Source: Ga0077555 sp963761475
GTDB lineage: Bacteria > Pseudomonadota > Alphaproteobacteria > Rhizobiales > Hyphomicrobiaceae
NCBI GenBank assembly: GCA_963761475.1
Contig: CAVXGT010000019.1
Span: forward strand, 310,001 to 374,000
Direction of reading: 5' to 3'
Length of the DNA: 64,000 bases
Numbering within the stretch: the stretch's first letter is position 1; every line of letters starts with the position of its first letter. Shown one piece after another: positions 51,730 through 62,270 of this stretch. The position numbers were made by a program, and so were the translations under genes. The notes under the pieces were generated by a model. The model worked only from the letters and a program-made list of their open reading frames with translations. It was not told the DNA's origin and did not search any database.

Positions 51730-52692
51730 ATGCCTGCTGAAACACCGCTCATTGCGCTCACCGAAGTCACCTGGGTCGGGGATGGACTGTCGCGGCCCGA
51801 ATGCGTGCTGACGACGGCGAAGGGAGAAGTCTTCGTCGGCGACCATCACTCGGGGATCGTCGAGATCGGCAAGGCGAAACGTGACATGATCGGGGCGCCG
51901 CCAGGTTTCATTCCCAATGGCGTGGCGATGACGCGGGAGCGGGAGTTTCTGATCGCCAATCTCGGGCCAGGGGGCGGTGTGTGGCGGCTGGACAAGGACT
52001 GGCGCCTCTTCCCGCACCTTTTCGAGGCGGATGGTGAGCATTTCCGGGTGTGCAATTTCGTCGGCGTGGATCACGCCGGCGTGGAGTGGATCTCGGTTTC
52101 GACGCGGGCCTTCCCGCGGGAGATCTCGTTCCGGCCGGGGCATGCGGATGGCTACATCGTGCGGCGCGATGGCAATGGCGCGCACATCGTTGCCGACGGC
52201 ATCGGCTTCACCAACGAGTGCCGGGTCGATCCCAACGGGGAGTGGCTCTACGTCAACGAGACCGTGGCCAAGCGCATCTCCCGGTTTCCGATCAACGGGC
52301 GCGTCGTTGGCCGACGGGAGACGGTGCACGAGTTCGGGCCGGGCGAATTTCCCGATGGCTTCGCGTTCGACGCGGAGGGCGGCGTGTGGGTGGCGTGCGT
52401 GTGCGCCAATCGTCTCATCCGGATCGAGACCAACGGCAAACGAACTTTGATCCTCGACGATGCCGATGCCGCGGATGTCGCCTTCGCGGAGGGTTATTTC
52501 GCGAGCAACGGGTCGCGCAACGGGCGGGCGCACATCGAGGTGGGCGCCAAGCGGAGCCTCAAGAATATCGCCAGCGTGGCGTTCGGGGGGCCCGATCTCA
52601 AGACGGTCTACATGGGGAATCTCGCCGGGCACGCGATCCCGACGTTCCGCTCGCCGATCGCGGGAGCCGAGCCGGTGCAATGGCGGTTCTGA
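51730..52692 (+). CDS. SMP-30/gluconolactonase/LRE family protein
   Basis: ATG 51730 has GGAG 6 nt upstream; ATG 51718 is the alternative. The product has 320 residues, a six-bladed beta-propeller. RPECVLTTAKGEVFVGDHHS, GIVEIGKAKRDMIGAPPGFI, NFVGVDHAGVEWISVSTRAF, GIGFTNECRVDPNGEWLYVN and EFPDGFAFDAEGGVWVACV are family blades, with Glu, Asn and Asp positions for the metal. The enzyme hydrolyses a sugar or other lactone. It lies 74 nt after hydantoinase B on the same strand. Confidence 0.92.
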   Translation: MPAETPLIALTEVTWVGDGLSRPECVLTTAKGEVFVGDHHSGIVEIGKAKRDMIGAPPGFIPNGVAMTREREFLIANLGPGGGVWRLDKDWRLFPHLFEADGEHFRVCNFVGVDHAGVEWISVSTRAFPREISFRPGHADGYIVRRDGNGAHIVADGIGFTNECRVDPNGEWLYVNETVAKRISRFPINGRVVGRRETVHEFGPGEFPDGFAFDAEGGVWVACVCANRLIRIETNGKRTLILDDADAADVAFAEGYFASNGSRNGRAHIEVGAKRSLKNIASVAFGGPDLKTVYMGNLAGHAIPTFRSPIAGAEPVQWRF

Positions 52693-52704
52693 ATGAGCTT
52701 TGTG

Positions 52705-53994
<1,290 letters not shown>

Positions 53995-54225
53995 GCGCTA
54001 TCCTTCGAAATCATGACGTCTGGCACCGGCAACGATAGTCGATACTGATCCAACTGCTGCTTTCCGCCGTCGGCTGGCGGGCTCTGGCGCAAACGCAACA
54101 GCATCATCACGGTGAGACAAGCGGCGGAATTCATCTTGTAGCCTTGCCACGGGCGCTCGGCCAGCGGGCTCTGGTCGAAGGGTGGGACCGCGTAGCGGCA
54201 AATGCAGGACGAGGGAGGCACGGAC

Positions 54226-55434
54226 ATGGCAGGTGGTCCACTCGAGGGGATCCGAGTCATCGACCAGACATCGGTGGTGGTGGGGCCGATCTGTACGCGG
54301 ACGCTTGCCGACCAGGGCGCCGACGTGATCAAGGTCGAGGCCCCCGGTGGCGATCTGCTGCGTACAATGGCCCGAGGCGCGCGCAACCCGGGCATGTCCG
54401 GCAAGTTTCTGCACTTCAACCGCAACAAGCGCTCGATCGTGCTCGATCTCAAGCACGAGGCCGGGCTTGCGGCGATGAAACGTCTCATTGGCGGGGCGGA
54501 CGTGTTCGTGAGCAACGTCAGGCCGGGCGCGCTGGCACGGGCCGGACTCGATGCCGCGAGCCTGGCGAGCACCAATCGACGTCTGATCCACTGCTCGATC
54601 CTGGCGTTCGGTCGGGGTGGGCGATACTTCGACAAGCCGGCCTACGACCCCATCATCCAGTCGCTCTCAGGGGTGGCAGGTACGTTCGAGAAGGCGATCG
54701 GGGAGCCGCGCTTCGTGCCTATGGTGATGACTGACCACGTCACGGGGCTGATCGCGGCGCAGGCGATCGGGTTTGCGCTCTTCCGGCGAGAGCGGACGGG
54801 CCGGGGTGAGGCCATCGACGTGCCGATGCTGGAGAACATGGCGTCGTTCGTGATGAGCGAGCACATGGCGGGCATGACGTTCCAACCACCGGCCGGACCT
54901 GCCGGCGACAATCGCCTGGTCAGTCCGGACTACAGGCCGCTCAAGACCAAGGACGGCTACATCACGGCGGCCCCCAACACCAATGCCCAGGCGTTTGCGT
55001 TCTTCGACGTGATTGGCAGGCCCGAGCTGAAGGACGATCCGCGCTTTGCGACGGCGGCGCTGCGCAGCGTCAATGCGGAGGCCTATTTCAAGGTGCGCGC
55101 GGACGGCCTGTTGCAAAGGACGACCGAGGAGTGGCTCGCGATCTTCGAGGGGCTGCAGGTGCCGGCTGCGCGCTACAACACGGTGGAAGAGGTCATGGAC
55201 GATCCCCACCTTGGGGATGTCGGCTTCTTCCAGACGGAGGAGCATCCGAGCGAAGGGCCGATTTGGCGGACCCGGGTCGCCAATACGTTCCACGGGGGGG
55301 CGCGGACGGACGAGACATCGGCGCCACTGCTTGGACAGCATACCCGGGATATTCTGGCCGAAGTCGGCTACGGGACGGGTGAGGTCGAGGCAATGGTGCA
55401 GTCGGGTGCGGCTGGCGTGTTGCCGGCGGGTTGA
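54226..55434 (+). CDS. CaiB/BaiF CoA-transferase family protein (second copy)
   Basis: ATG 54226 has GAGGGAGG 7 nt upstream and is chosen over ATG 54202. The product has 402 residues. Signatures are LEGIRVIDQTSVVVGPICTR, DQGADVIKVEAPGGDLLRT, FLHFNRNKRSIVLDLKHEAG and YDPIIQSLSGVAG, with D170 in VPMVMTDHVTGLIAAQA as the expected nucleophile. It is clearly different from the enzyme at 36196. It diverges from the nucleotide-sugar dehydrogenase and has no co-directional partner close by, so the substrate is open. Confidence 0.94.
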   Translation: MAGGPLEGIRVIDQTSVVVGPICTRTLADQGADVIKVEAPGGDLLRTMARGARNPGMSGKFLHFNRNKRSIVLDLKHEAGLAAMKRLIGGADVFVSNVRPGALARAGLDAASLASTNRRLIHCSILAFGRGGRYFDKPAYDPIIQSLSGVAGTFEKAIGEPRFVPMVMTDHVTGLIAAQAIGFALFRRERTGRGEAIDVPMLENMASFVMSEHMAGMTFQPPAGPAGDNRLVSPDYRPLKTKDGYITAAPNTNAQAFAFFDVIGRPELKDDPRFATAALRSVNAEAYFKVRADGLLQRTTEEWLAIFEGLQVPAARYNTVEEVMDDPHLGDVGFFQTEEHPSEGPIWRTRVANTFHGGARTDETSAPLLGQHTRDILAEVGYGTGEVEAMVQSGAAGVLPAG

Positions 55435-55921
55435 GAGGCTGGCCCGGACACGGCCGGGGTGAATGGATCACAGCTCAGCGGTGGTCATGCAACCGGGGGG
55501 GCCAAAAGGCGGCCTTCTGCCTGGGTTGGCGTTGCCGCAACGCCCGCGAATGCTTCAGACGGGCTGCGCAAGCACCGCACGCGGCTCAGGCACGCAAAGT
55601 GCGTCGTAGGCCCGGGCGCGGTATGAACGAACTTTGCGGTTCAAAGGAAAATAGCAAATACATCAGCTTAGCGTGGCGTTCTGGCTGGAAATGCGCTTCA
55701 TGAGCCAGGGACAAGAATGACGCGGAGTTGCGAACCGCGACACTAGCCAGGTTCCTACTTTGTCGCTATAAGCACCGATCTCAGTCTGCTGGCAGCCTCT
55801 GGCAGCCGGACTGGACGACATTATCCATTGGTATGGCCGTACTGACGCTTCAGTCAGGGTCGCGCGCCAGAATATCTGGTCTGCGGTGGCCGGCCATGTC
55901 TATGACTAGGAGCGAGAAACG
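55435..55921. other. intergenic stretch before rpmF
   Basis: No gene is credible in these 487 nt. A hairpin GGCGTTG-CCG-CAACGCC lies at 55528-55544 (7-bp perfect stem, no T-run) and may mark the 3' end of the CoA transferase mRNA. The second half is less GC-rich and should contain the rpmF promoter. I could not assign -35/-10 boxes with confidence. Confidence 0.45.
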
Positions 55922-56113
55922 ATGGCAGTCCCCAGGAAGAAAGTATCGCGCATGAAGCGCGGCAATCGGCGGTCGGCGGATGCGCTGAGCGCGCCAACCT
56001 ATGTCGAGGACAAGGACAGCGGCAACCTGCGCCGGCCGCACCACATAGACCTCAAGTCGGGAAAATACCGGGATCGCCAGATCCTCGAAGTGGCAGCGCC
56101 GGACGCCGAGTAA
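55922..56113 (+). CDS. rpmF: 50S ribosomal protein L32
   Basis: The product has 63 residues. ATG 55922 has AGGAG about 10 nt upstream. MAVPRKKVSRMKRGNRRSAD, then ALSAPTYVEDKDSGNLRRPH and HIDLKSGKYRDRQIL, is the alphaproteobacterial L32 sequence, without the CxxC zinc ribbon found in some other bacteria. It is a structural component of the large ribosomal subunit. The expected alphaproteobacterial length is about 60 residues. A 225-nt gap separates it from the next gene. Confidence 0.97.
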   Translation: MAVPRKKVSRMKRGNRRSADALSAPTYVEDKDSGNLRRPHHIDLKSGKYRDRQILEVAAPDAE

Positions 56114-56338
56114 TCGGTGCACTGCCAACGGGGGATTGCCACACGCCTGTTGGCCGGGTGGTGGGCCGCAGCGTCGCGCCGGAAACGAGTGGGCCCGATC
56201 ACAGCGGGTCGAGACGCTGGGTATAGCGACAAGGGCGTCGCAATGATGGCATTTCCGTCATAATCTCCCAATAGGGAGAAAGTATGGACCCGCGGTGCCG
56301 CGGGCCAAGGTGGGCTGCAAAACAGGGAAGGATGGGAG

Positions 56339-56755
56339 ATGTCGCTTCGGGTCATTCCGCTCCTCGTGATCGCATTTATCGCCTACAATGTCGTCGTTCT
56401 GTTGGGGGGGGATGGGACCGCGGACGAGATCTTGCGTAAGCCGCTCTTCTCCCTGCCGATGGTCAGCGGCGAGAAATGGGTGTTCTCCTGGGGTGATCTA
56501 CTGATCCTCCTGACCATGTGTCTGCTGTTCGTCGAGCTGATCAAGTCGACCTACACGTCAAGCTCGCAGATGGTCGATCATGGCCTGTCGATGCTGGTCT
56601 TCATCGCATGTCTGGTCGAGTTCCTGCTGGTCAAGAAAGGCACCTCGTCGGTGTTCTTCTTCATCATGGTGGCGGCCTTGATCGATGTCGTGGCTGGTGC
56701 CCTGATCGGCATACGGACGGCACGTCGCGATCTGAATTTTGGCGGTGGCGAATAA
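56339..56755 (+). CDS. small four-helix membrane protein of unknown function
   Basis: The product has 138 residues. ATG 56339 has GGGAG directly upstream. Four hydrophobic segments are visible: VIPLLVIAFIAYNVVVLL, WGDLLILLTMCLLFVELI, GLSMLVFIACLVEFLLV and SVFFFIMVAALIDVVAGALI. The short second loop KSTYTSSSQMVDHG is conserved-looking. I do not recognise a characterised family. It is transcribed alone after rpmF and followed by a perfect hairpin at 56768-56790. Confidence 0.8.
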   Translation: MSLRVIPLLVIAFIAYNVVVLLGGDGTADEILRKPLFSLPMVSGEKWVFSWGDLLILLTMCLLFVELIKSTYTSSSQMVDHGLSMLVFIACLVEFLLVKKGTSSVFFFIMVAALIDVVAGALIGIRTARRDLNFGGGE

Positions 56756-56767
56756 GCCTGACGCCCG

Positions 56768-56790
56768 AGGCGGAGCGGCAAGCTCCGCCT
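56768..56790 (+). terminator. hairpin after the small membrane protein gene
   Basis: AGGCGGAGC (56768-56776) pairs perfectly with GCTCCGCCT (56782-56790), loop GGCAA, 13 nt after the stop codon. Only GCTGCTTCCC follows, not a T-run, so termination strength is uncertain. Confidence 0.5.
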
Positions 56791-57143
56791 GCTGCTTCCC
56801 AATCGCAAATTAATCCGAATGGGTTGCCCGTGGCGGTGCGCGAGGCAGCGCGCGGCAAGGCTGTGATCGACTGGACCGATCACGGAGAACCATTGGCGCC
56901 GCGGCGAGTGGCCTCGCGCAGTGTGCCCGGTCGGCGCACTCGTGCATCTATCGCTAACTCTAGCGCTGCATCGACCAATCTTTAGCAAAATTTTCAACTG
57001 CCGCAGGCTTCGGGGCCTGACGGTAAGAATGATGGTTTAGCGGTTGTTAATGACTCGCTCGTAGCCTGTCGCCTCACAGACCGATTGGAAGCGGAATCAA
57101 GCACGCTTGTGCTCGAGCACCGAGCGAGGGGGCTTTCAGAGCC
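56791..57143. other. upstream region of the GGDEF/EAL gene
   Basis: No gene is credible. The stretch from about 56985 is less GC-rich and includes a CtrA-like half-site pair (57036-57050). Confidence 0.4.
57036..57050. promoter_or_regulatory. possible CtrA-binding site
   Basis: TTTA-GCGGTTG-TTAA matches the alphaproteobacterial CtrA consensus TTAA-N7-TTAA with one mismatch in the left half. It lies about 95 nt before the GGDEF/EAL start. A single near-match of this length can occur by chance. Confidence 0.25.
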
Positions 57144-58955
57144 GTGTCGTCACCCGAAAGCATGAAACTGGTCCAGCCGGCCATGGCTGGCGGGCTCAAC
57201 AAGCTGAGCTTGTCTGGGGCCGTGACCGCTACAGACGATCTGCCCGTCGAAAGCCAGGCGTTCGATCTCGTGGGTATTCTCTCCTCGGTGCAGGAGACCG
57301 CCTACCTTTGGGACATTGCCAACGACCGCATCGAGTGGGAGAGCAATGCCGCTGAAGTTCTGGGCGTGCGCGATATCGCTGCGATTTCGACGGCGACCAA
57401 TTTCAATTTCCTGATTGCTGCGGAACATATCCAGCGGCGCCAAGATATCATCGCCGAGATGCCGCCGGAGGCGACTGCCAATGGTGCGCACTATCGCGTG
57501 CAATACCGGTTCACGCCGCAGGGCCGACGCAGCGACGTGTCGCTGTGGCTCGAGGACCATGGCCGCTGCTGGTTCGACGACAGCGGGCGCGCGATCAAGG
57601 CACGAGGCATCATCCGGGTCATCAACGAGCGCTACAAGGAGGAGCAGCGTCTCCTCTACCGTTCGGACCACGACGAGCTCACGGGGCAACTCAATCGCAT
57701 CCGGCTGACCGATGCGCTGGGCGCGGTCGCCACGCGAGCCGAGCGGACACGGCAACCGTGCGCCTTCCTGATGGCTGCCGTCAACAATCTGGCGGTGATC
57801 AACGAGACGTTCGGGTTCGATGTTGGCGATGAGGTGATCGCGGCGACTGCGCGAATCATTCGCGGCCTGCTGAGGGGCGGCGATACCATCGGCCGCTACT
57901 CCTCGAACAAATTCGGCATCATCCTCAACGACTGCGGGCCAGGCGCCATGAGGGTCGCGGCCGAGCGGTTCATCAAGGCCGTGCGCAATGCCACGATCGA
58001 GGTTTCGTCTTGCCAGATCTCGGTCTCGATCTCGGTGGGCGGCGTGCTGCTGCCCGATCATGCCCGCACGGCTCACGATGCATTGAGCCACGCGCTGCAG
58101 GCGCTGGAAGTGGCCAAGGTCAGCCGGCATGAGACGCTGACGATCTATGAACCGAGCGAGGCCAAGGAGTCGATCCGCAAGCGCAACATCATGATCGCGG
58201 ACGAGGTGATCGAGGCGCTCGACAACGATCGCATGGTGATCGCGCTGCAGCCGATCGTTGCGACGGACACGCGCAAGCCCGAGCTCTACGAATGCTTGCT
58301 GCGACTCGTGCGGCCGGACGGGACGCTGGTGTCGGCCGGTGATTTCATCTCGGTGGCCGAGCAGCTCGGGCTGTCGCGACTGATCGACCGGCGGACGCTT
58401 GAGTTGGCGATCGACGTGCTGCGCCGTCATCCTGAAATCCATCTTTCCGTCAATGTCTCGAGCCTGACGGCCAGCGATCACGAGTGGCTGGTGACGTTGC
58501 ACAAACTGACGGGCGGACGCCACCAGCTAACGCGGCGGCTGACGGTCGAGATCACCGAGACGGCGGCCATCCACGATCTCGACGTGACGATGAATTTCGT
58601 CGACACGCTGAAGGAGCTCGGTTGCAAGGTGGCGATCGACGATTTCGGTGCCGGCTACACGTCGTTCAAGAATCTCAAGATCCTCGACGTCGACATGGTC
58701 AAAATCGACGGATCGTTCGTCAAGAACCTGATCGAGGAGCCGACCAACAGGGTCTTCATCAAGACGCTGGTGGAGATCGCCAACACCTTCGGGCTCGATA
58801 CGGTTGCCGAATGGGTGGTGGATGAAGAGACGGCGCGGATCTGCGCGGACTGCGGGATCACGCATCAGCAGGGCTTCTATTTCGGCATGCCGATGCTGGA
58901 GAAGGATCTGCCGGAACTCGCCCTGGTGGACAACGGCAGCAACGCTGCCGAGTAG
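57144..58955 (+). CDS. PAS-like/degenerate GGDEF/EAL protein, probable c-di-GMP phosphodiesterase
   Basis: The product has 603 residues. The start is GTG 57144, or ATG 57162. A PAS-like sensor covers about residues 40-165 (AYLWDIANDRIEWESNAAEV), a GGDEF domain 170-335 and an EAL domain 345-590. The GGDEF signature reads SSNKF at 253-257, so cyclase activity should be lost. The EAL domain keeps E383 (written ECL), N437, E469/E472, D499/D500 in IDDFGAGYTSF, K520, E556 and Q576 in QQGFYFG, so phosphodiesterase activity is likely. No membrane helix is seen, so it should be cytoplasmic. The degenerate GGDEF may sense GTP. Confidence 0.93.
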   Translation: MSSPESMKLVQPAMAGGLNKLSLSGAVTATDDLPVESQAFDLVGILSSVQETAYLWDIANDRIEWESNAAEVLGVRDIAAISTATNFNFLIAAEHIQRRQDIIAEMPPEATANGAHYRVQYRFTPQGRRSDVSLWLEDHGRCWFDDSGRAIKARGIIRVINERYKEEQRLLYRSDHDELTGQLNRIRLTDALGAVATRAERTRQPCAFLMAAVNNLAVINETFGFDVGDEVIAATARIIRGLLRGGDTIGRYSSNKFGIILNDCGPGAMRVAAERFIKAVRNATIEVSSCQISVSISVGGVLLPDHARTAHDALSHALQALEVAKVSRHETLTIYEPSEAKESIRKRNIMIADEVIEALDNDRMVIALQPIVATDTRKPELYECLLRLVRPDGTLVSAGDFISVAEQLGLSRLIDRRTLELAIDVLRRHPEIHLSVNVSSLTASDHEWLVTLHKLTGGRHQLTRRLTVEITETAAIHDLDVTMNFVDTLKELGCKVAIDDFGAGYTSFKNLKILDVDMVKIDGSFVKNLIEEPTNRVFIKTLVEIANTFGLDTVAEWVVDEETARICADCGITHQQGFYFGMPMLEKDLPELALVDNGSNAAE

Positions 58956-59274
58956 GCCTTGGCGTTGCCCCTGCGTGCGATGCCAGTTGACGAGCGGCCG
59001 GGATCTGGTCCGCTCTGCAACCGGTCGCGTCAGCTTTGGCCGGTCTTGGGGAGGCTCAGAGCGGCGGCTTTCAGGTGCTGATGGCGCCCGGTTCTGCCGA
59101 CCGTGCCGACTTCTTGCCCGGTGATTGAAATTCCATTGCCTCCGCGATAGTCCTGGCTATGCTCCGACGCCCGATGGTTGCCCAGTTTGGCTGCCATGGT
59201 GCTTCAGCAGACGTTTGTGCCGTCAATGCGGCCGGCCTAAGCGCCATGACCTACGACGAGGAGACGACTTCGCC
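58956..59274. other. intergenic stretch before the RNase T2 gene
   Basis: These 319 nt hold no gene or clear repeat. The RNase T2 promoter is probably in the second half. A long open frame upstream of 59275 has no secreted-protein features and is taken as untranslated leader. Confidence 0.4.
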
Positions 59275-60051
59275 ATGAATATCCGTCGTTTGCGACCCGC
59301 CGCCCTCGTGCTCGGCGCCGCGGTGCTGCTGGCTGGCGTGGCCGGACACGGTTTATTTGCGCAGGTCGGTCCGGGGCCGGCAGGGCGAGCGCCCTATTCG
59401 GCGCAGCCGGGTCCGCGCAACGAGGCCGGGCGGTTCGACTACTATTCGCTGGTGCTCTCCTGGAGCCCGACCTACTGCGCCGGCCTCAAGCGGGACGGCT
59501 ACGATCCGCAATGCCATGCGCGGAACGGCAAGCGCTATGCCTTCGTGCTGCACGGCTTGTGGCCGCAGCACGAGCGCGGCTGGCCCGAGAACTGCCGGAC
59601 GCAGGCGCGCCCGTTCGTGCCGCAGAAAACCATCGATAGCATGCTCGACATCATGCCGAGCTCGAAGCTCGTGATCCACGAGTACCGCAAGCACGGCACC
59701 TGCTCGGGGTTGACGCCGGAGGACTACTACAAGGTCTCGCGCCAGCTCTACGACAAGGTCAAGATTCCCCCGCGCTATCGCAATCCCAATGCGGCGTTCA
59801 CGGTTTCACCGGCTGAGGTGGTGCGCGACTTCACTTCGGTCAATCCGACTCTGAAGGCCGAGAACATGGCCGTCGCCTGCGGCGGTCCTGGCGATCGGAT
59901 GCGCGAGGTCAGGGTCTGCTTCTCGCGTGAAGGGACATTCCGTCCGTGCGGGCAGAATGAGAATGCGCGGCGCCTCTGCCGGGCCTCGAAGATGTTCGTG
60001 CCGCCGGTTCGCAGTGGCGCGTCGGATGCGGGGCCAGGGCGGCGCATTTGA
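59275..60051 (+). CDS. ribonuclease T2 family protein, secreted
   Basis: ATG 59275 (MNIRRLRPAALVLGAAVLLA) is chosen because it begins a signal peptide, with GAGGAG about 11 nt upstream. The product has 258 residues. The two catalytic blocks are intact: H93 in AFVLHGLWPQHE (CAS I) and H135, E136, K139 and H140 in VIHEYRKHGTCSG (CAS II). Eight or so cysteines in the mature part suggest disulfides. The enzyme should cleave RNA in the periplasm or outside, with 2',3'-cyclic phosphate intermediates, probably for phosphate or nucleotide scavenging. Confidence 0.95.
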   Translation: MNIRRLRPAALVLGAAVLLAGVAGHGLFAQVGPGPAGRAPYSAQPGPRNEAGRFDYYSLVLSWSPTYCAGLKRDGYDPQCHARNGKRYAFVLHGLWPQHERGWPENCRTQARPFVPQKTIDSMLDIMPSSKLVIHEYRKHGTCSGLTPEDYYKVSRQLYDKVKIPPRYRNPNAAFTVSPAEVVRDFTSVNPTLKAENMAVACGGPGDRMREVRVCFSREGTFRPCGQNENARRLCRASKMFVPPVRSGASDAGPGRRI

Positions 60052-60242
60052 AGCGCTAACGGCATGGCGGCAGCCCATCGGCCGGGCCCAGTGACGACTG
60101 TCTGGCCGGGTTTGCCTGCTGTTCTCCGGAACGGGCGATCTCGATAGCTGTGGACGGCGCCGAGCTTTCGCCCACTTTCTCCCTACCTTGGCGCAGGCGC
60201 GTGCACGCGGTGGCACGCCCGTTGGCCTGGAAGGGGAGTGCC

Positions 60243-60629
60243 ATGACATTCGCGGCTGGCCAGAAATGGCGTTATCACGCGCCGGCGGAAATCGCGGATT
60301 CGCGGCTCATCATCGGCGCGCTCATGGAGTTTCCCGGCGGCCAGCAGATTGCCTGCTGTGCGGTGACCGGGGCGCTGCAGCGGCGCGATGACGGGCGCAT
60401 CGAGCGCGCACTCATTCCGTTCCTGCCCATGACAATCGAAGCGCTGGGCGCAACGGTGAGCGAGCGTGATGGCGTGGGTGATGTGCCCGATGCCTTTGCC
60501 GACCAGTTGCAGGCATGGCGGGAAGACGCGCGCGGTCTCAGCTATTTCACCGTGCCATTCGAAGGCTCGCTCGAGCGGCTGATCGGCCAGCAGATGGCGG
60601 CCATCGTCGGCGACGGCGAAGCGATTTGA
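60243..60629 (+). CDS. conserved-looking small protein of unknown function
   Basis: ATG 60243 has AAGGGGAG about 5 nt upstream, better than the in-frame start at 60150. The product has 128 residues. It starts MTFAAGQKWRYHAPAEIADS, with a beta-rich N-terminal half (RLIIGALMEFPGGQQIACCA, HxxR-free) and a helical C-terminus (ALGATVSERDG, LERLIGQQMAAIVG). No signal peptide or membrane helix is present. I do not recognise the family. It is convergent with the SRPBCC gene. Confidence 0.75.
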   Translation: MTFAAGQKWRYHAPAEIADSRLIIGALMEFPGGQQIACCAVTGALQRRDDGRIERALIPFLPMTIEALGATVSERDGVGDVPDAFADQLQAWREDARGLSYFTVPFEGSLERLIGQQMAAIVGDGEAI

Positions 60630-60659
60630 TCGTTCTTCATTCGTCTGCGCGGCTACAGC

Positions 60660-61112
60660 TCATCCTTTGCCCTCTTCTTCGATGGCCTGCTTGAGATCTT
60701 CCATATCGCCTCGCATGTGCTTTTCCACGGCCGACTTCATCAGCGTGCCCAGGGGCGACATGAGACGGGCCGTCAGTGTTACCGGCTTGCCTTCGAATAT
60801 GATCTTCAGTCGCGTGCCCTCGCCTTCCGCCTCGATGCTATGTACGGCGCGATAACGGGTGCCGTGGCTCTCGGCTGTCAGCACGAGCCGGCTCGGGGCG
60901 AGCATCTCGGCCACCACCATCTCCTCGGTGGCCTGCCGGCCGAACATCATCCGCGTTTCGCGAAAGCGGGTGCCGACGCCGACCGCGCCCGGCGTCAGCA
61001 TGTCGACGCTGGTGATGGCCGATATCGTCTCGGGCCAGCGCGGAATATCGGCGAGGCGCGCAAAAACGCGATCAGGGGGTGCCGCAATATAGGTCTCGAG
61101 CTGCAATTGCAT
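60660..61112 (-). CDS. SRPBCC family protein (polyketide cyclase/CoxG-like)
   Basis: ATG 61112 (MQLQLETYIAAPPDRVFARL) has GGAGG 6 nt upstream, clearly better than an upstream in-frame start. The product has 150 residues, one START/Bet v1-type domain. ADIPRWPETISAITSVDMLT, GVGTRFRETRMMFGRQATEE and the long C-terminal helix SAVEKHMRGDMEDLKQAIEE are typical. It binds a hydrophobic ligand in a central cavity; no enzyme activity can be assigned. It diverges from the pirin gene with 119 nt between starts. Confidence 0.92.
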   Translation of the reverse strand: MQLQLETYIAAPPDRVFARLADIPRWPETISAITSVDMLTPGAVGVGTRFRETRMMFGRQATEEMVVAEMLAPSRLVLTAESHGTRYRAVHSIEAEGEGTRLKIIFEGKPVTLTARLMSPLGTLMKSAVEKHMRGDMEDLKQAIEEEGKG

Positions 61113-61231
61113 GGGGCCTCCAGACGTTCGCTCGGCAGGATCATCCCAGCCCATGGGTTGTTTCATTGCCACCACCACCCATTTAATCAGCAACGTCGAA
61201 ATTCGTCACACCCTTGCGTGTGGGAGGCTCC

Positions 61232-62155
61232 ATGAGCACGATGCCAGACCACGATCCCGTTCCCGGTGATCCGCTCTCCTGCGAAGCCATTGCGCAAGTG
61301 ATCGTGCCGCGCGCCCGCGATATCGGCGGCTTCGAGGTACGTCGTGCGCTCCCCGCACAAGGCCGGCAGATGGTCGGGCCGTTCATCTTCTTTGACCAGA
61401 TGGGGCCGGCGGAGTTCGTGATCGGCAAAGGTATCGACGTGCGGCCGCATCCGCACATCGGGCTTGCGACCGTGACCTATCTCTTCCAGGGCGAGATGTG
61501 GCATCGCGACAGTCTCGGCACGTCGATGGTCATCAAGCCCGGCGAGGTCAACCTGATGACGGCTGGCCGGGGGATCGTGCATTCCGAGCGCGAGACGCCC
61601 GAAGCCCAGACCGTCACGCGCGAGATGTTCGGCATTCAAGCGTGGATGGCGTTGCCGAAAGATGCCGAGGAGATGGCGCCCGCCTTTGCCCATCATGGCC
61701 TCGACGAGCTGCCGCGCATTGCCGGCGAGGGCAAGCGCGTGCGCGTCATCCTGGGCGAGGCCTTCGGCGCCCGCTCGCCGGTGGCCTTCCCCCATCCTGC
61801 CCTCTACGCCGAGGCCGTGCTTGCGGCCGGTGCGGTGCTGCCACTCGATCCCCACTATGACGAGCGCGCCGTCTACGTGGCCTCAGGCGCCATCGACATT
61901 GCCGGCGATCGCTTCGAGCAAGGCCGGCTGCTGGTGTTTCATCCGGGTGACCGTATTACCATTCTGGCGCTCGAACAGTCCCGGCTGATGGTTCTCGGTG
62001 GCGAGCCCATGGACGGGCCGCGCCACATCTGGTGGAATTTCGTGTCGTCGTCGCGGGATCGCATTCGCGCGGCACGCGAGGATTGGCGCCAGAAGCGCTT
62101 CGATGTGGTGCCGGGCGATGAGGCCGAGTTCATTCCGCTGCCCGACGGGGCGTGA
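61232..62155 (+). CDS. pirin family protein
   Basis: ATG 61232 has GGGAGG about 5 nt upstream. The product has 307 residues with two cupin barrels. The pirin metal site is complete in the first: H73 and H75 in RPHPHIGLATVTYL, H117 and E119 in GRGIVHSERETP. VGPFIFFDQMGPAEF and SLGTSMVIKPGEVNLMTAG are family hallmarks; the second barrel has VYVASGAIDIAGDRFEQGRL. Bacterial pirins have quercetinase or redox-regulatory roles; which applies here is unknown. Confidence 0.95.
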   Translation: MSTMPDHDPVPGDPLSCEAIAQVIVPRARDIGGFEVRRALPAQGRQMVGPFIFFDQMGPAEFVIGKGIDVRPHPHIGLATVTYLFQGEMWHRDSLGTSMVIKPGEVNLMTAGRGIVHSERETPEAQTVTREMFGIQAWMALPKDAEEMAPAFAHHGLDELPRIAGEGKRVRVILGEAFGARSPVAFPHPALYAEAVLAAGAVLPLDPHYDERAVYVASGAIDIAGDRFEQGRLLVFHPGDRITILALEQSRLMVLGGEPMDGPRHIWWNFVSSSRDRIRAAREDWRQKRFDVVPGDEAEFIPLPDGA

Positions 62156-62221
62156 GTTGCTCTTCATCAAGCACTTGCGTCCACGCCCGCGTTGTCGCGC
62201 CGTGGTGAGAAAAATGGGGAA

Positions 62222-62270
62222 AGGGCGGTACGCCCGTCCGTGAAGTTTGAGCGGCGCACCGCCCTCTTTT
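62222..62270 (+). terminator. probable terminator of the pirin gene
   Basis: AGGGCGGT (62222-62229) pairs with ACCGCCCT (62258-62265), followed by CTTTTG. The 28-nt loop is long and may form inner pairs. It lies 66 nt after the stop codon. Confidence 0.55.
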
